Assembly (NCBI GenBank): GCA_025345505.1
Contig: JANVCC010000072.1
Location: forward strand, 1,776,451-1,840,450
Length of the DNA: 64,000 nucleotides
Reading direction: 5' to 3'
DNA from: Todiramphus chloris collaris
Taxonomy: Eukaryota > Chordata > Aves > Coraciiformes > Alcedinidae
Positions 1 through 11,650 of this stretch are shown in pieces (the first letter of the stretch is position 1; every line of letters begins with the position of its first letter). A program made the position numbers and the translations under genes. Below the pieces are notes generated by a model. The model saw only the letters and a program-made list of their open reading frames with translations. It was not told the DNA's origin and ran no database searches.

Positions 1-278
1 TAAGCATTATGTGCCTCTTAATCAGAGTCCCCAGTGTAAAGTTATAAAAGACCAGCTCTAAAAGGTAAAAAATTACCTGTCTGGTAAAACTGGGGGGAAC
101 CCACACAGAATTCCTGCCTTTTGTTTTTTTCCACATTGTTTGTGGGATGAAGAGATAAGTAGAGGTGTGGGTTGAGCACTGCCCACTACTATACAAACAC
201 AATACAACAACAGATTTTACTACAGTAGTTCAGCATATTTGATAGAGCAGCAACAACTGCTGCATCTGGTAAACTTAC
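1..278 (-). other. CCNE2: CCNE2 intron, left edge of window
   Basis: This is intronic sequence downstream of the donor at 278. I searched it for the exon that should follow PSPLPEL and found none. Confidence 0.8.
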
Positions 279-430
279 TTGAGCTCTGGCAAAGGTGATG
301 GATTTATGAAGAGGTTTCGGAACCGGTATTTTTTGAATCTGGAGAAGTCGGTGGTTACTGATTCTTTGTGAGGTGTTTCGATAATTATGCAAGGCGAGAT
401 GCCTCCTGTTATCGTGGGTGACCAGCAACT
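279..430 (-). CDS. CCNE2: CCNE2 coding exon, residues 62-111
   Basis: The acceptor is TTGTGTTGCAG, and the 152-base exon reads SCWSPTITGGISPCIIIETP through NPSPLPEL. The donor is AA|GTAAGT with phase 2. The next exon, expected to begin with a SWG-type sequence, is not present between base 1 and 278, so the gene leaves the window here. Confidence 0.95.
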
Positions 431-2827
431 CTGCAACACAAATAAGGTACCTGTTCAATGCTGATTTTACTATGAAAGCAAGAAAGGTGAGAAGTAGACT
501 ATGGTAACAACGATATACATAACGTATGTTAGTCTGTTTGGACCTCGGTGCTGATTCGAGTACTGAAACCAAGGACAGAGAGATTAAAAGCCAACAAAGC
601 CTTTCATAGTCAAGATGAAACACGAGTACTCATATTTGAGGAAGACAACCATCTTCAGTTTATAAGCCCACAAGTAACGTATCCCTCGCTTGAGCTGCTC
701 AGGTACAGTACGTGAGGCAAAGGTACTCACTGCTGCGAACCCATGGGACATAGGTGGCTGGTCCTATCTACTTACCTGCTCAAGAGGGGAAAAAGGGAGA
801 GGGCAGAGGTTCAACTGTCTCTCAGGGGAAATTCAGCAACTTGTTATCTTCCAGTTAAGCAGTCCAGAGAGGAGCCACCCATCCCAGCTCCAGCACTAGA
901 TACCCACTGAGCAAGCAGCAGCTGTGAATTATCTCTGGGCTTGCCAATGCCAAGCACAGGATACAACGACTCAAAGGGAGAAGAGTGCAGTTATTCAAGC
1001 GGAAAGCTTCAGAGGAGGGATTCTTGATCAGTTAACTCTGTAACTTGCTCGGTTGTCCATAACCAATACAAGTAATGAAGTATCAAGTGCACGGAGAACA
1101 TTCAATGCTGTAATGGCTGACAGCCTTCAAAATGGTGACACACAGGAGTTACAGGGGATCCCACTCACAAAGAATGGCAACACCTGCTCCTGAACACAAA
1201 AACCCTTCCTATATAGCTGTTCTGCAAGGTGAACTATGTATGATTTCCTTACTATACCTATCTACTATATCTATATGTATCCTTACTACACCTATTTCTA
1301 GCCAGGCTAAAGTACCCTTAAGAATGAAGTCACATATTCCAGCAGAACTGATCTTAACAGCACACAGCTACGAGAAAAGGGAGATCCTGCTCCTCCTCCC
1401 GTGATCCTCACAGCCCAAGTCCCAGCCACTGCTTCTTTTGTCAGATGTGGTGTCTGTCAGACCCTCTGCTGGATTGCTTCACCTCGCTAACCTGGCTGAA
1501 CGTTAACTCATTTTGTAGTGCCAAACCAGCAAGCTGAACCTGCACACACCACTTCATCTGATGAAAAACAAAACCAGAGCAAGGCAGGGGATGGAATGTA
1601 CAGCCAGATATTGAGGAAGGAAAGATAGGGGAGCAGAATTTCCCCTTTCAGCAAAGGCAAGTTGTGACCCCAAGTACAGCTGACATATTTACACAGCATT
1701 CTTCCCTAAGCAAAGTTTGCAAAGACAACTTCACAATCCGAATTCCGAGCTTTGCTTCGCCGTGGCTGTTACTCTTTACGAACAGAATAACCACAAACAA
1801 GATTGTTTGCAAAAGAAAGTTACATTATTTTACTAATCCACTCTAAAATAAACAACTGTAAAGCACCTCACTGGGCTTAGGAGTAGTCTTTGTTAGTTAA
1901 AACATGAAATTGATTTAAGTAATCAGAAAAACTGTTAAATGAAAGTAAGAAAGACTCAGAATTATTCAGTCTCTCAACTGAATGGCCACGAAACCACACC
2001 TGAAGTTAAAACAAGTGCAGTGATCTTGTTTGGACTTGCCTCTAGGCCTCTACCTGCTCTGCATATGGAATTATTCTGAAATATTTGGGTTTACTCTCAT
2101 TTTTACACCTAACCTCACTCTGCAGTGGTTTCCACACTGAAAGACCCTTTGTGTTCAAGCAAAGCCGTGTGTAAAAAGGCAAAAACATAAAAAGATGCTA
2201 AGGTGCTGAGCTCCCACAGATTTTAATACCTGAAGGTAAAAACTTCCACTATTCAATACTTTCTAAGTGTGGAATGCACAACTTCACAGCCACCAGCATA
2301 AACCAGATGGACTCCCTCACCTAATTGGAAGTGGTATTCAGGATTTAATTACCTTAATCTCATATTGATGTTTTTTAGCAATTTTCCCATCTTCTCTTTT
2401 CTTCATCTCCTGCTGAGAAGACAGACAACATCAACGCACTGACAATGGCCAGAACACACACACCCACCCACCCCTCTACAGCTAAAGCAAACTCTCGCTA
2501 CTCCCGCTCCACTTTCTAACTCAGCAGAGTAAAGGTTCTCCCATCAAAATGCACTGGAGAACTTTCAATATTATTAAGCTTTTCAAGTTGCCTAAATTGG
2601 TAAACTGGTCACCTCTGCCGTTCTCCTTTTTCTGGTCTGGAGATGCTCTGGTGCCTGCAGTTCCTGTGGAGACTCTTCTTGACATGACAGTGGCTGCTGC
2701 TGCTTGGCTTGCAAACGGCTACTGCAGGGAGCAAAAAGACACGGGATGTTAGGAGAGCAGCAGATTTTAGATGAACACAGACAGGCTTGGTGTATTAAAT
2801 GCTAACAGCTCACCTGCGTCTTGACAT
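279..2827 (-). CDS. CCNE2: Cyclin E2, N-terminal part (gene continues beyond the window start)
   Basis: Cyclin E2 binds and activates CDK2 in the nucleus at the G1/S transition. Four coding exons (2814-2827, 2613-2721, 2353-2412, 279-430) join in frame to give residues 1-111, plus two bases of the next codon. The product starts MSRRSSRLQAK, has a basic KRRTAE stretch and KKHQYEIK, and ends with TPHKE and the conserved YRFRNLFINPSPLPEL block that precedes the cyclin box. These blocks match vertebrate CCNE2 as I know it (about 404 residues in human). The cyclin box itself is absent because it lies left of base 1. All splice phases agree. The gene is transcribed leftward from the CpG island at 3150-5640. 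The non-coding first exon could not be placed. Confidence 0.95.
431..2352 (-). other. CCNE2: CCNE2 intron, 1.9 kb
   Basis: The intron is bounded by GTAATT at 2352 and TTGTGTTGCAG at 431. It contains a short CA/CCCA-rich stretch just outside it (about 2455-2475) and small chance ORFs only. I recognised no dispersed repeat or second gene in it. Confidence 0.85.
2353..2412 (-). CDS. CCNE2: CCNE2 coding exon, residues 42-61
   Basis: This 60-base, phase-0 exon encodes QEMKKREDGKIAKKHQYEIK. It lies between acceptor TCTTCTCAG and donor AAG|GTAATT. The terminal KKHQYEIK is conserved in cyclin E2. The exon is lysine-rich and lies in the basic N-terminal tail. Confidence 0.94.
2613..2721 (-). CDS. CCNE2: CCNE2 coding exon, residues 5-41
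   Basis: The acceptor is CTCCCTGCAG and the exon reads SRLQAKQQQPLS through RKRRTAE. It is 109 bases (one base plus 36 codons), which keeps frame on both sides. The SRLQAKQQ and SPQE blocks are the cyclin E2 signature. The donor GAG|GTGACC is weak but is the only one seen that keeps phase 0 with the next exon. Confidence 0.93.
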
Positions 2828-2849
2828 CTTTGGGTTTTAAGATCTCTAC
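2814..2849 (-). CDS. CCNE2: CCNE2 exon with start codon (coding part 2814-2827)
   Basis: The minus strand reads ATG TCA AGA CGC AG, then donor GTGAGC, so only 14 coding bases lie here. The split AG|T codon restores Ser5 in the next exon and gives MSRRSSRLQ. A plausible acceptor (CCTTTGATCCAG) places the exon edge at 2849, leaving 22 bases of 5' UTR upstream of the ATG. The ATG is chosen because MSRRSSRLQAK is the known cyclin E2 N-terminus. Confidence 0.9.
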
Positions 2850-3725
2850 CTGGATCAAAGGAATAACATAAGATCAGTCAGCGTATCCTCGGGAAGTTGA
2901 CCAAGTTCCATGATTTGCATTCTAAGACGCGTCACAAAAAGCAGCACAGTGTACACAAGTGGGACAGGAGGGCACAGGTATTCCACTGCCATGAGGAGCA
3001 CCTGAGCAGGGGACACGTGTGACACACAGCTCCACACCCTGCTGGGGGTTACCCTGCTGAACGGGTTACCAGGGATTCCCCTGTAGGCCAGCAGCCAGTT
3101 TGGCTCGGGCTGGCAGGGCTCAGCTAGCCCCAGGGGGGGAAGCTGTAAAGGGACATTTCCCAAGCAAGCAGATTGCGGGGGTGTCCCCGGGGCTGTGACC
3201 GCCCCCGCTCCCCCTGCACCCCCCCAGACGCCCGTGTGGCCGGTACAGCGGTTCCCTCCCGGAGATTCCGCCGCCAGCCCCCCACACCTGCCGGGATGGG
3301 ATGGGTCGTGCCGACCCGAGCCGAGCCGGGCCGCCCGCCACCGCCCGCGCTCCCGCCGCGCCGGTTCCGCGCCAATTTGCAGAGAGCGGGGAGGAGGCGG
3401 CGGCCTGCGCAGCGCTGCGCCGAGCCGAGCTGAGCAGAGACGGCGGGGCGCCTCGGGCAAGCCCCGGGGGTCAGGCCGGGCTGGGGGCACCACTGCCGCC
3501 CGCGCTCGCTCTCCCTCCAAAAGGGGCCGAGGCGCCGCCTGCCGCCCTCCCCCTCAGGGCCGAGGGGTGCTGAGGGGACGTGCGAGGGGGCAGGGAGCGG
3601 AGCGGGACAGCGTTCCCCCCTCCCCCGCGCTCCCGCCTTGCTGCGAGCGAGGCTCCCTCCAAAACCTGAGGGGAAGGGGGGGGGGGCACCCTCGCGCACG
3701 GTGACACAACCACCGCCCCCCGCCG

Positions 3726-3770
3726 GGACACCCCGCAACGGGGGGACACCCCGCAACGGGGGGACACCCC
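3726..3770. repeat. 18-bp tandem repeat in CpG island
   Basis: The unit GGACACCCCGCAACGGGG occurs twice in full and once in part, with an exact 18-base period. Confidence 0.9.
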
Positions 3771-4553
3771 AGGGATGGGGGGCTGGGGGTGCCCCAGGCG
3801 CACTCCTCAGCGAGCCTCTGTGCTGAGGGCCAAGGCGGGAGGGAGCCGGGACCGGCCGGGTAAGGTGAAGACGGGCGGCGCGGGCCGGCAATCGGGGTCA
3901 GCCCGCCAAGCGGCTCGGCCGGCTTCCCCGCCCCCACCGCGCCCGTCTCCCTCCAAAACCCTGCAGCCCGCTTCCCGCCACCCCCGCGGGGCTCTCCGCC
4001 GCCGGGTTGCCCCGAGGTGGGAAGAGGGGGGAATAAGGGCGTGGGGGGGGAGGGGGAGGGAGAGATGGCGGGCTCCCGCCGACACCCCGGCCCGCCGCGC
4101 TGCCTTCCGCCGGCGGTGCCCGCCCGGGCCATCGCCCCTCGCAGCAGCGCGCCCCGCAGCGCGACCCTTCCCGGGCGAGAGGGCACGGCTGGGGCGGATG
4201 GAACGGCGCGCAGACACCCACCCCCCAGCTCTCCTCAGCCGCTCTCCCTCCAAAACGGTGCTCGGGTGGGCTGCCCGCCTCGCCGCTCCCAGGCGCCACT
4301 CCGCGCCACCCTATCGCCCACCGTGACTGCGCCCCTTACAACCCCTCACACCGGCACCGGGTCCGCCGGTACCGCCGCCGATTCTGCCCGTACCCCCACC
4401 ACCATTACCAGGACCGTAACCATAACCGCCGCCACTACCCCAATCATCACCATCGCCGCCAAGACGGCCGCCTCCCCTCGTCCCCCCCAGCAGGACCCCT
4501 CCCGCCACCTCCCGCGCACCTCTGCCACCGCCGCCCGGGCCGCGCTGCTCAGC

Positions 4554-4582
4554 TGGCGCCGGCGCCAAGTCGCTATATAGCG
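4554..4582. promoter_or_regulatory. Paired palindromes: E2F-like GGCGCC core and palindromic TATA element
   Basis: 4554-4567 is a perfect 14-base palindrome (TGGCGCCGGCGCCA) resembling two opposed E2F half-sites. Three bases on, 4571-4582 is a perfect 12-base palindrome (CGCTATATAGCG) containing a TATA element that reads the same on both strands. Either could serve leftward CCNE2 transcription (expected start near 4545) or a rightward transcript (near 4605). The function is inferred from sequence only. Confidence 0.5.
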
Positions 4583-5640
4583 CGGCCCGGGCGCGCGCTG
4601 CGCATGTGCGAGGGCGGCAGACAGATTCCCCCGCCCGCCCTCCGCCAGCGCCCGCGCCCCGCTTGCCCCAGCGCCGCCCCTTCGCCGCGGGGCCGCCCCG
4701 GGCACAGCGGCTCCCCTCGCTCGCTGCCGGGACATCCCCACGTACCGCCCGCACGCCCCGGCTCCCTTGGCGGCGGCGTCCCGGGAGGGGAGAGCGGCGG
4801 TCGATGCCGGAAGGAGGGCTGTCACCGCAGGGAGAGCCGCCCGCTGCCTTGGACCCTCTCCCTTTCCGCCGCCCCGCTGGGGAGCGGCCCCAGCATCCCG
4901 ATCCGCCGCGCGAAGCCCCGGGTCGGCCGGCGGGGGGGACTCGGCCGGCGGGCCCACGCGCCCTGCACGCCTGGGCGCAGCCAGCCCGCCCCGGGGCGGG
5001 GCCGCCGCCCGCCCCCGCCAATAGGAGCGCTCCGCTCCCCGGCAACGTGCAGCGGGCGGCGGAATGTAAACACGGCTCCGCCGCGCGCGCCGCCCCGCTC
5101 CCGCCACCGCCTCAGGGCGGGGCCGCGCCTCCCGCCCGCCTCAGGGCAGCGCCCGCCCGGTGTCTCGGCCCGCAGCCCCCCGGCCCCTCCAGCGGTCGGG
5201 AGGGTCAGTCCGCCGCGACACCGGCCCCCTGAAACACCCGCACACGCCGCCGCGGTGGGACCCGCCCCCTGGCACCCGGCGGGGCGGGGCGTGTGTCAGC
5301 CGGCTGTCCCGGTGGCTGTCACGCGTCTCCACAGCGGGACGGCTTCACCCAGCCGTGCCCTACCAGCGCACCCGGCTCTTTGCGTCCAACACCTCCCCTT
5401 CCCTGTGCTCCCCTCTCTCTTCCTCCGCTTTTGCAGCGTGTTTAACCACCGAGGCGTCTGTCCCGGCAGAACACGGGCCTCCTCGAGCAGCCCCCGGGGC
5501 CTGCCGGGGATGGCCCTGCCCAGCAGCCTCCCGGCCCTGCCGCTGAGCCCGCCACCGCCACCGCCCCGCGGGCCCCCAGCGAGCGCCGGGGCGGCAGCGC
5601 CCACCCTGCCATCCCCTGCTCTCTTACCCGCGGTCGCTAG

Positions 5641-8600
5641 GGACTGCTCAAGGGTTGCGTGGCGTTTTCTTAATACGCATCCTCAACAAAACTAACAAAC
5701 ACACAAACCCGCACTGCGAAGAAGCACCGAAACCCCGCAGCAGCGTGAGGCGGGACCTCGCTCCCGAGCAGGGCACCTGCAGCCATTTTGCTGATGAAAA
5801 GCAACTGGCACTTTCTCTCTCCTCTCTTGCACATGCTGCAAACCAGCCGCAGCTGCCTTCAAGTAAATCTACCTCATCATAATCTCTTTTGTTTCACTTC
5901 TGCTTTTCTTTTCCCGAGTGCAATGGTATTAAAGAGTAAACATAGGGTCGGTGGGTTTTTTGCCTCCAAATGCATAGTATAGTAATCAAGGGTGGTAATG
6001 GGCACTTAACCTTCTTACAGCTTTGTCATTTTAAAGGGCAGGAGTAAAGTCAGCAGCCCGACAAAGGCAGATATGTTCCAGCAGGGTCACTAACAGCAGC
6101 TTAACAGGTCCCGTGTTTGGGGCAGCAAGGGGCATCTCTCAACCGTGGGTTCCTGGAGGAGCGGGCACAGCGATTCCATAAAGCTGGCATGCAGGTAGCT
6201 CTATTAGCTGGTTGACACTGAAGTCCCCTAGCGAGACACATTCTGCTCTCTGGATGCACATCTCCCTCCCAGTTCACCAGCTACAACAAGAAAGTGGTCT
6301 CTTTGACCTAACTTTAAGCCTCAGTCCTTTCACTGGCTTGCTGAAGTTGAAACCCTACCAGAACCAACTGTTTAAAAACAGATCTGGGGCATCACGAAAG
6401 GGCTGTCAAGGGCAGAGAGACAAAGTATATTTTTCCCTGGAAAACCTCTGCCCCTCACAGTCGTCAAATTACGGCTTGGTAGCAGCAAAGCTGTTTTGGT
6501 GCTTCAGGAATAAATCCCGTGCACGTTGTGAAAGGAGAATGCCGTGAAGCAAACAGTAGCTGAAAAGGGGATGGAGCAGGTCTGCCGTGAATAGGTCTCG
6601 GGAAAAATGGAAATGTGGAAAATGCACCAGGTCCCATAAGCATTCCCCACACCGACAGCAACTTATTTTCACCAGTACAGGAAAAAACAATCAAAACCAC
6701 AAAACAAACCAACAAAAACCACAAACAAACCACCCCAACAACAAGCCAGAAGCTAGTGTGTAATCAAATCCTGCTGCAGATAACGAAGTTGTGAATTTAA
6801 TGCAAGCTAACATGCCGACCTTTGGAAGTGGAAATAAAACTCAAGTGACTTAGTCCACATGGGGACATTTCCAAACACGTAGTACATCCTCTTTCCTTAT
6901 GCGGATGCCTCCTAAGGAGGGGATGAGTGCAATAGAGAAGTTTGGGGTATTTTTAAGCTCACAGAAATACACTACAGCTGCTAAGCAGTATTTGTGCTGG
7001 GATCTGGTAAATCCGTTTAGATTAGTTTAGTGGTTTTCTTTTTTTTTTTCTCTCCTAATTACCACTGACAGATGTGTTCCAGAGAAGGTATGAACACCAC
7101 TGGAAAGGTGAGAATTACAGGGCCTTCCCTACAAGTTTACACAGCTGATGTTGCTTTTCTAGGTTGTCCTTTTATGGATCCTTTTGAAGGAGCCCAGAGT
7201 CTACCAGGGATCTACAAAGACCATAAGGATTCACCCCGTTACCAAGTGCACTTAACACTGCTCTTTTCCCAGACCTTCCAAAGCCACCTGGTCGTTCCCA
7301 AAGAAGGGAGCAGTATTTCACTATAACCAATTGCACACAGCTCCACTGTGACCCAGGCACAAAATAACAGACAGTAGCACTGCCACCCATCCCCTCCCTG
7401 CCTATTTCCACCTTGTTGCAGTGAATATTTCTTTGATTAGGGTCATTCACTTGTGCTTTGTCCTTATGAGTCACAGCCACATCATTAAAACTATTCCATC
7501 ATGAAGGGAAAGGCCTGCTCCAGGACTCTTGTGTGGGTGAATTTTTTTTTTTTTTTTTTTTTTTTAATAAGTTTCAAGCTTATTTTGTTGCAGAACAGCT
7601 CCAGATACATAGGCTAAGCAAAGCACCGGTAAAGCTTTATACCCCTCCTAAAAAGGAATCCTCTAGTAGGAGGTTGTACCCTTCCCTACCTGTAATTATT
7701 TTTTTCTTGCTGAACAGCATGGGATAACTTGAAACTCTGAGGTTTCAATCCCCTTGTTTTCTATTAGAACCTGCAATACTCTACTACTTTCCTGCTTGTT
7801 TCTTTCCAGAGACTTTCTCAAACAAAATGTGATCCAGTTCAACATGCATTAAGGAATATTTCTAAGACTTTACAAGACTGACTTATCTGGTTGTTTATTT
7901 TCTCAGATTTAATGGGGAGACAGCCCATCTTACAGTTATTAAGAGCTTGTTAGCTAAAATACAATACAGGGTAAACCTTTTATTCATAAGTGTGTGCATA
8001 GCTAAGATCAATACCAGCCAGAAAGAGCAGAGGCAACAACCAGCTATTGATAAGCAGCCTGTATGACAATCAGATCAGGTTAAGACAAACAGAACTAGGA
8101 GATATTTTTATGATAGAGAAAGAAAAGTCAAGTAGAGATCAAGAAGATTAGAACAGCTCCCTTGCAATCTGCAGGGTCAGACCTACAGCACAATACACAG
8201 ATGCCCTCTCTGCCTTGATTTTTTCCAGGCAGGCTCTTCAGCGGGAGGAGCGGGTGGCAGCAGAAGGAAGGAGAGTTACCAACCTTTCAAACCCGCATTT
8301 GGAAGTAGATGCCACCACTTCCCAGCAGTCATAAAGCAAACCACTAGACCGTGTCCTTCTGGCTCTTGTTAGTAGCCTCTTTCTTCTCGAGGTGTTGTAC
8401 CTTCTCAGCAATAAGAAGCTTGGAACAAACATTGTATTGTTCTGAAAGTTCTTTTACACAGAAAGGACTTTCCCATGTCCTGTCAGAGACCCACATCCTT
8501 TCCTGTACATGATCACTGAGAGTCCCACTTTGAACATACCAAAGGTGAAACACCTTTAAAGTACAATCCTTACGGTTGATCTCCTTCACAGGGCTGTAAA

Positions 8601-10689
8601 CATGACACCTTTTGAAGCAAGGAGCTAAGTGTAAGTAAGGGAAAAGCAGGAATATCAGGCCACAGGAAGGAGCCACGTAGAACACAAGTAGGATAATAAT
8701 ACAAGTATTTTTAAAAAACAAATCAGATTAACATATCATCACCATGATTTCCTAGGGTGGGCAACATGCTAGAAGACATCCCTTCTTCCTGCTGCCAGAA
8801 GAAGCTGGCTGCAGAGGAAAGCCCTCTTCTCCCCAGCCTCTGACCTAGGAATGTATATGGTTTCTCATTCAGATGACTTGCATCTCCTCATCAAACCTAA
8901 AGCTGCTGGGCCCTGCAGTCAGGACTTTTCCTCCCAAGCACATTTACTGCTCAGGAAGAGTGATTACTGTTGCTAGTCCAGCTTCCAAGCCCTGTAGCAA
9001 ACACCCTTTTAACACTTGGGGACTAAGACTTAGTAGCCTGTATCTTGGGTAGGTTTAGGGAACATCATGGATCTCTCCAGAGGCAAAGGTGGTGTGCAGG
9101 AGATAATACCTCATGACAAACTACCCACCATTAGTAAAGATGGAGGTACTAATGGAGCTGCTTGGTCATTTGTCACCACCCACAGAAGACAAATTCCTCT
9201 CTTTCTTCCCCATTTAATACAAGATACATCTGTCTTCTATTCCTCAGTCTCACACCACAGACAGAAGAGCTAGAGCTGAAATTCACTGCTGGGAGTAGAT
9301 AAGGGAATATCTCTCACCATGTCAGTCCTTCCTTCTTTCTTAATCATGATCTCATCTTCTTTATTCACCTTGCAAAAATTGACAGCCCTTAACCATTACC
9401 CCAAAAGCCTGAGGCCTTCCTCCTCTTTCCAACCCCTCTCTGATGCTACTAATTCTCTGCAGAGCCCCACTTCAGGGAATCCGTGATTCTTGTAGCACTC
9501 TGGCTGATTTTTGGGTGTAATTGTGTTCCTTATTATATTGCCTGTGCTTGGACACAACAATGTGAGGGCTGCATTGCAGAAGAAAGTATAGACATAAGGC
9601 ACAGTCTGTGCCTTCAAGTTGAGATATGAAGTCTCCTCCTGGCCTAGTTTTGTTACTCTTATCTGGGTTTTCCTTTTTAGCTATTATTCTTTACCTTGGC
9701 CATGAAATTACAATATAGTTTTCTGCCTCATTAAGGCATTTGAGTGTTCAACTATCAATCCACCCTCAAAACTTTGGAGCAAGACAAGAGACTAACTTCT
9801 AAACTATTAGTTATACAGCAGTAGCTCCAGGACAGTAGTTTCACCAAAAAAAAAAAAGACTGTCTGAGAAACAAAACTTTATACACATCCTGTTCAGTCT
9901 CAGTTCAGTCCTGTTTATTCTGAGACTGATCTATGAGGATCACGTCACAGGAACAGCAGTGCTGCAGCAGCACCAGCCTGCTCTTTCGACGAGTCATTCC
10001 TGTGTGTGTCGGAAAGCCTGAACCATCCTTGCAAGAGTCACTCGGTAACGGAGGTGACAACAGTTTGTGGTTATAAACACGCACAGAAAGAAGGCAGAGA
10101 CAAAGAGAGCAGCTACTGAACGACTCGGTAAGCAAAGAGTGCCTCCATCAGTGTCAAGTGTCAGAGCACACAGTACTCACTCTGGCAGCTTTATCAGAGA
10201 TGTACAAGGATTTATACAAACAGAAAAACTAGAATGCAAAGGGAGAACTTAAGTCAACAGGTTTACATTGATAGGAGCCTTTATATGAACATTTTGCTTT
10301 GGCACAGAGAAGTTTTAAAAAACACTAGTTCATGAGGTTTTGGAAAGTGTCCAGCCTAAATTTAAAAAGCCACATTAAGTCTGAACTAAGAACTCCCAAG
10401 AGGCACACTACCGCTGGAGCTGGGTCAGGTTATCTGCACGGCTATGATTACACAGGCATAACTGGCCAAACCCTCCCACGGAATACTGCACAGCTCTCAG
10501 CACAGTCTTGCTGCTTGGATAAATGTACAGGTCACAGAATTTACAGCTGAAAGGGAAAGGTTTTACTGGGTGCTTGCTCGGGGAAGATGGATGTTTCATT
10601 GCACAAATTCATTTTCATCACGGTGAGTTAAATAGATCATGTTGTTGCCTGGTTTGTTCAATGGGTGAGAAGGAAGCCAAGGTCTACTT
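5641..10689. other. Intergenic DNA between CCNE2 and TP53INP1
   Basis: I see no conserved coding exon or recognisable mobile element. It contains a run of 24 T (7542-7565). A 125-codon minus-strand ORF at 8344-8721 matches nothing I recognise. Confidence 0.6.
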
Positions 10690-10885
10690 GCAATGACTCA
10701 GCCCATACAAGTCCGTGGAGCCCAGCAGCCTCCATCCAATGTACTGAGAGAGTTGTCTGATGTCCTTGTAGGGCCACCCTTCATGATCTTTGAAAAGCCA
10801 CAGAGATCAAGGGACCCTGATGACCATTGGAAAAAAAAAGAAAATATTCACACACAGTTTCAGAAAAAGCCAAAAGAATAGTCCA
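10690..10885 (+). mobile_element. CR1 LINE fragment (ORF2 part), plus orientation
   Basis: The translation VLRELSDVLVGPPFMIFEKP followed by DDHWKK matches the reverse-transcriptase region of CR1 ORF2, as I know the family. It is broken and lacks the CR1 3' end. It is the first of four CR1 pieces in alternating orientation. Confidence 0.75.
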
Positions 10886-10939
10886 GAGAAGACCAGTGAG
10901 CCTATTTCTTAAATTTAAATGGAATTTCCCATACTTCAG

Positions 10940-11650
10940 CTTGCACCCATTGGTTTTTGTCCATTCACTGGGCACCACTAATGAAGACTCTGTCTTCTTT
11001 ACTGCCCCTGTCGGGTGTTCATACACTTTACTAAGATTCCCTTGAGCCTCTTCTCCAGCCTAAATAATCCCAGCTCTCAGCCTCTTATTCCTTCAGTCTT
11101 CAACCCTATTATCACCTCCCTGGCCTCTTGCTGGATACAATCCAGTATGTCCATATTGCTTTAGTACTGGGGAGCTCAGCGCTGGACACAGCATTCGGAT
11201 GGGTCCCACCAGCAGAGAGTGGAGGGGAAGGATCACCTCCCTGCACATGCGAGCAACACCCTTCCTAATGCAGTCCAGGAAGCTTTCCATCTTTGAGGTC
11301 ACAAGGGCTCACTGGTGGCTCAGCTTGGTGTCCAGCACACCCCCCACGGCCTTTCCTGCCAAGGTGCTTTCCAGCCACCGGTCCTGGTGCCCAGGGTTAT
11401 TCTTCCTCCAGGTGCAAGGCTCCCTATTTCCCCTTGTTGAGACCCATGAGGTTCCCATCATCCCATTTCTCCAGGCTGCTGAGGTCCTTCGAAATGGCAG
11501 CACGCTCCTCTGGTGTACAAACAACTCCTCCTGCCTTCTGCAAGCCTGCTGACTGTGCACTCTGCTCCATGACCCAGGTCATTAATGAAGGTTTTTAACA
11601 GTGTAAGGTCCAGTGTTGATCAGGGTACACCCGTAGCAACTGGCCTCAAA
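10940..11650 (-). mobile_element. CR1 LINE 3' segment, minus orientation
   Basis: The text runs backwards through the CR1 ORF2 end and 3' region: the CCTTGAGCCTCTTCTCCAGC block near 11040, GGGTCCCACCAGCAGAGAGT near 11200, TCAGCTTGGTGTCCAGCAC near 11320, and the GTCATTAATGAAG block near 11580. It carries no intact reading frame. Confidence 0.85.

Larger units (their letters stand above)
3150..5640. promoter_or_regulatory. CCNE2: CpG island and promoter region of CCNE2
   Basis: About 2.5 kb is extremely G+C-rich and dense in CpG, beginning roughly 300 bases upstream of the CCNE2 start codon. Many long ORFs in all frames here are by-products of stop-codon depletion. Recognisable elements include an E2F/CCAAT-like site (CCGCGCCAAT, 3367-3376), paired palindromes at 4554-4582, an NRF1-like TGCGCATGTGCG (4599-4610), a CCAAT element near 5017 and a forkhead-type TGTAAACA (5065-5072). 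CCNE2 is a known E2F target. In human, some long NDUFAF6 transcripts start near CCNE2, as I recall, so divergent transcription is possible but is not shown here. Confidence 0.85.

Noticed and set aside
2031-2041. p53 half-site-like GGACTTGCCT
   Set aside because: It is a single half-site inside a CCNE2 intron without a partner, expected by chance at this frequency.
4346-4500. Minus-strand glycine-rich frame (GSGGGYGYGPGNGGGG) resembling an hnRNP tail
   Set aside because: It is explained by degenerate CCN/ACC trinucleotide repeats in the CpG island. No RRM or other domain accompanies it.
3195-5695. Many overlapping long ORFs on both strands
   Set aside because: They lie in a CpG island where stop codons are rare in every frame. 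They have Pro/Arg/Gly/Ala-biased composition, no conserved motif and no splice context.
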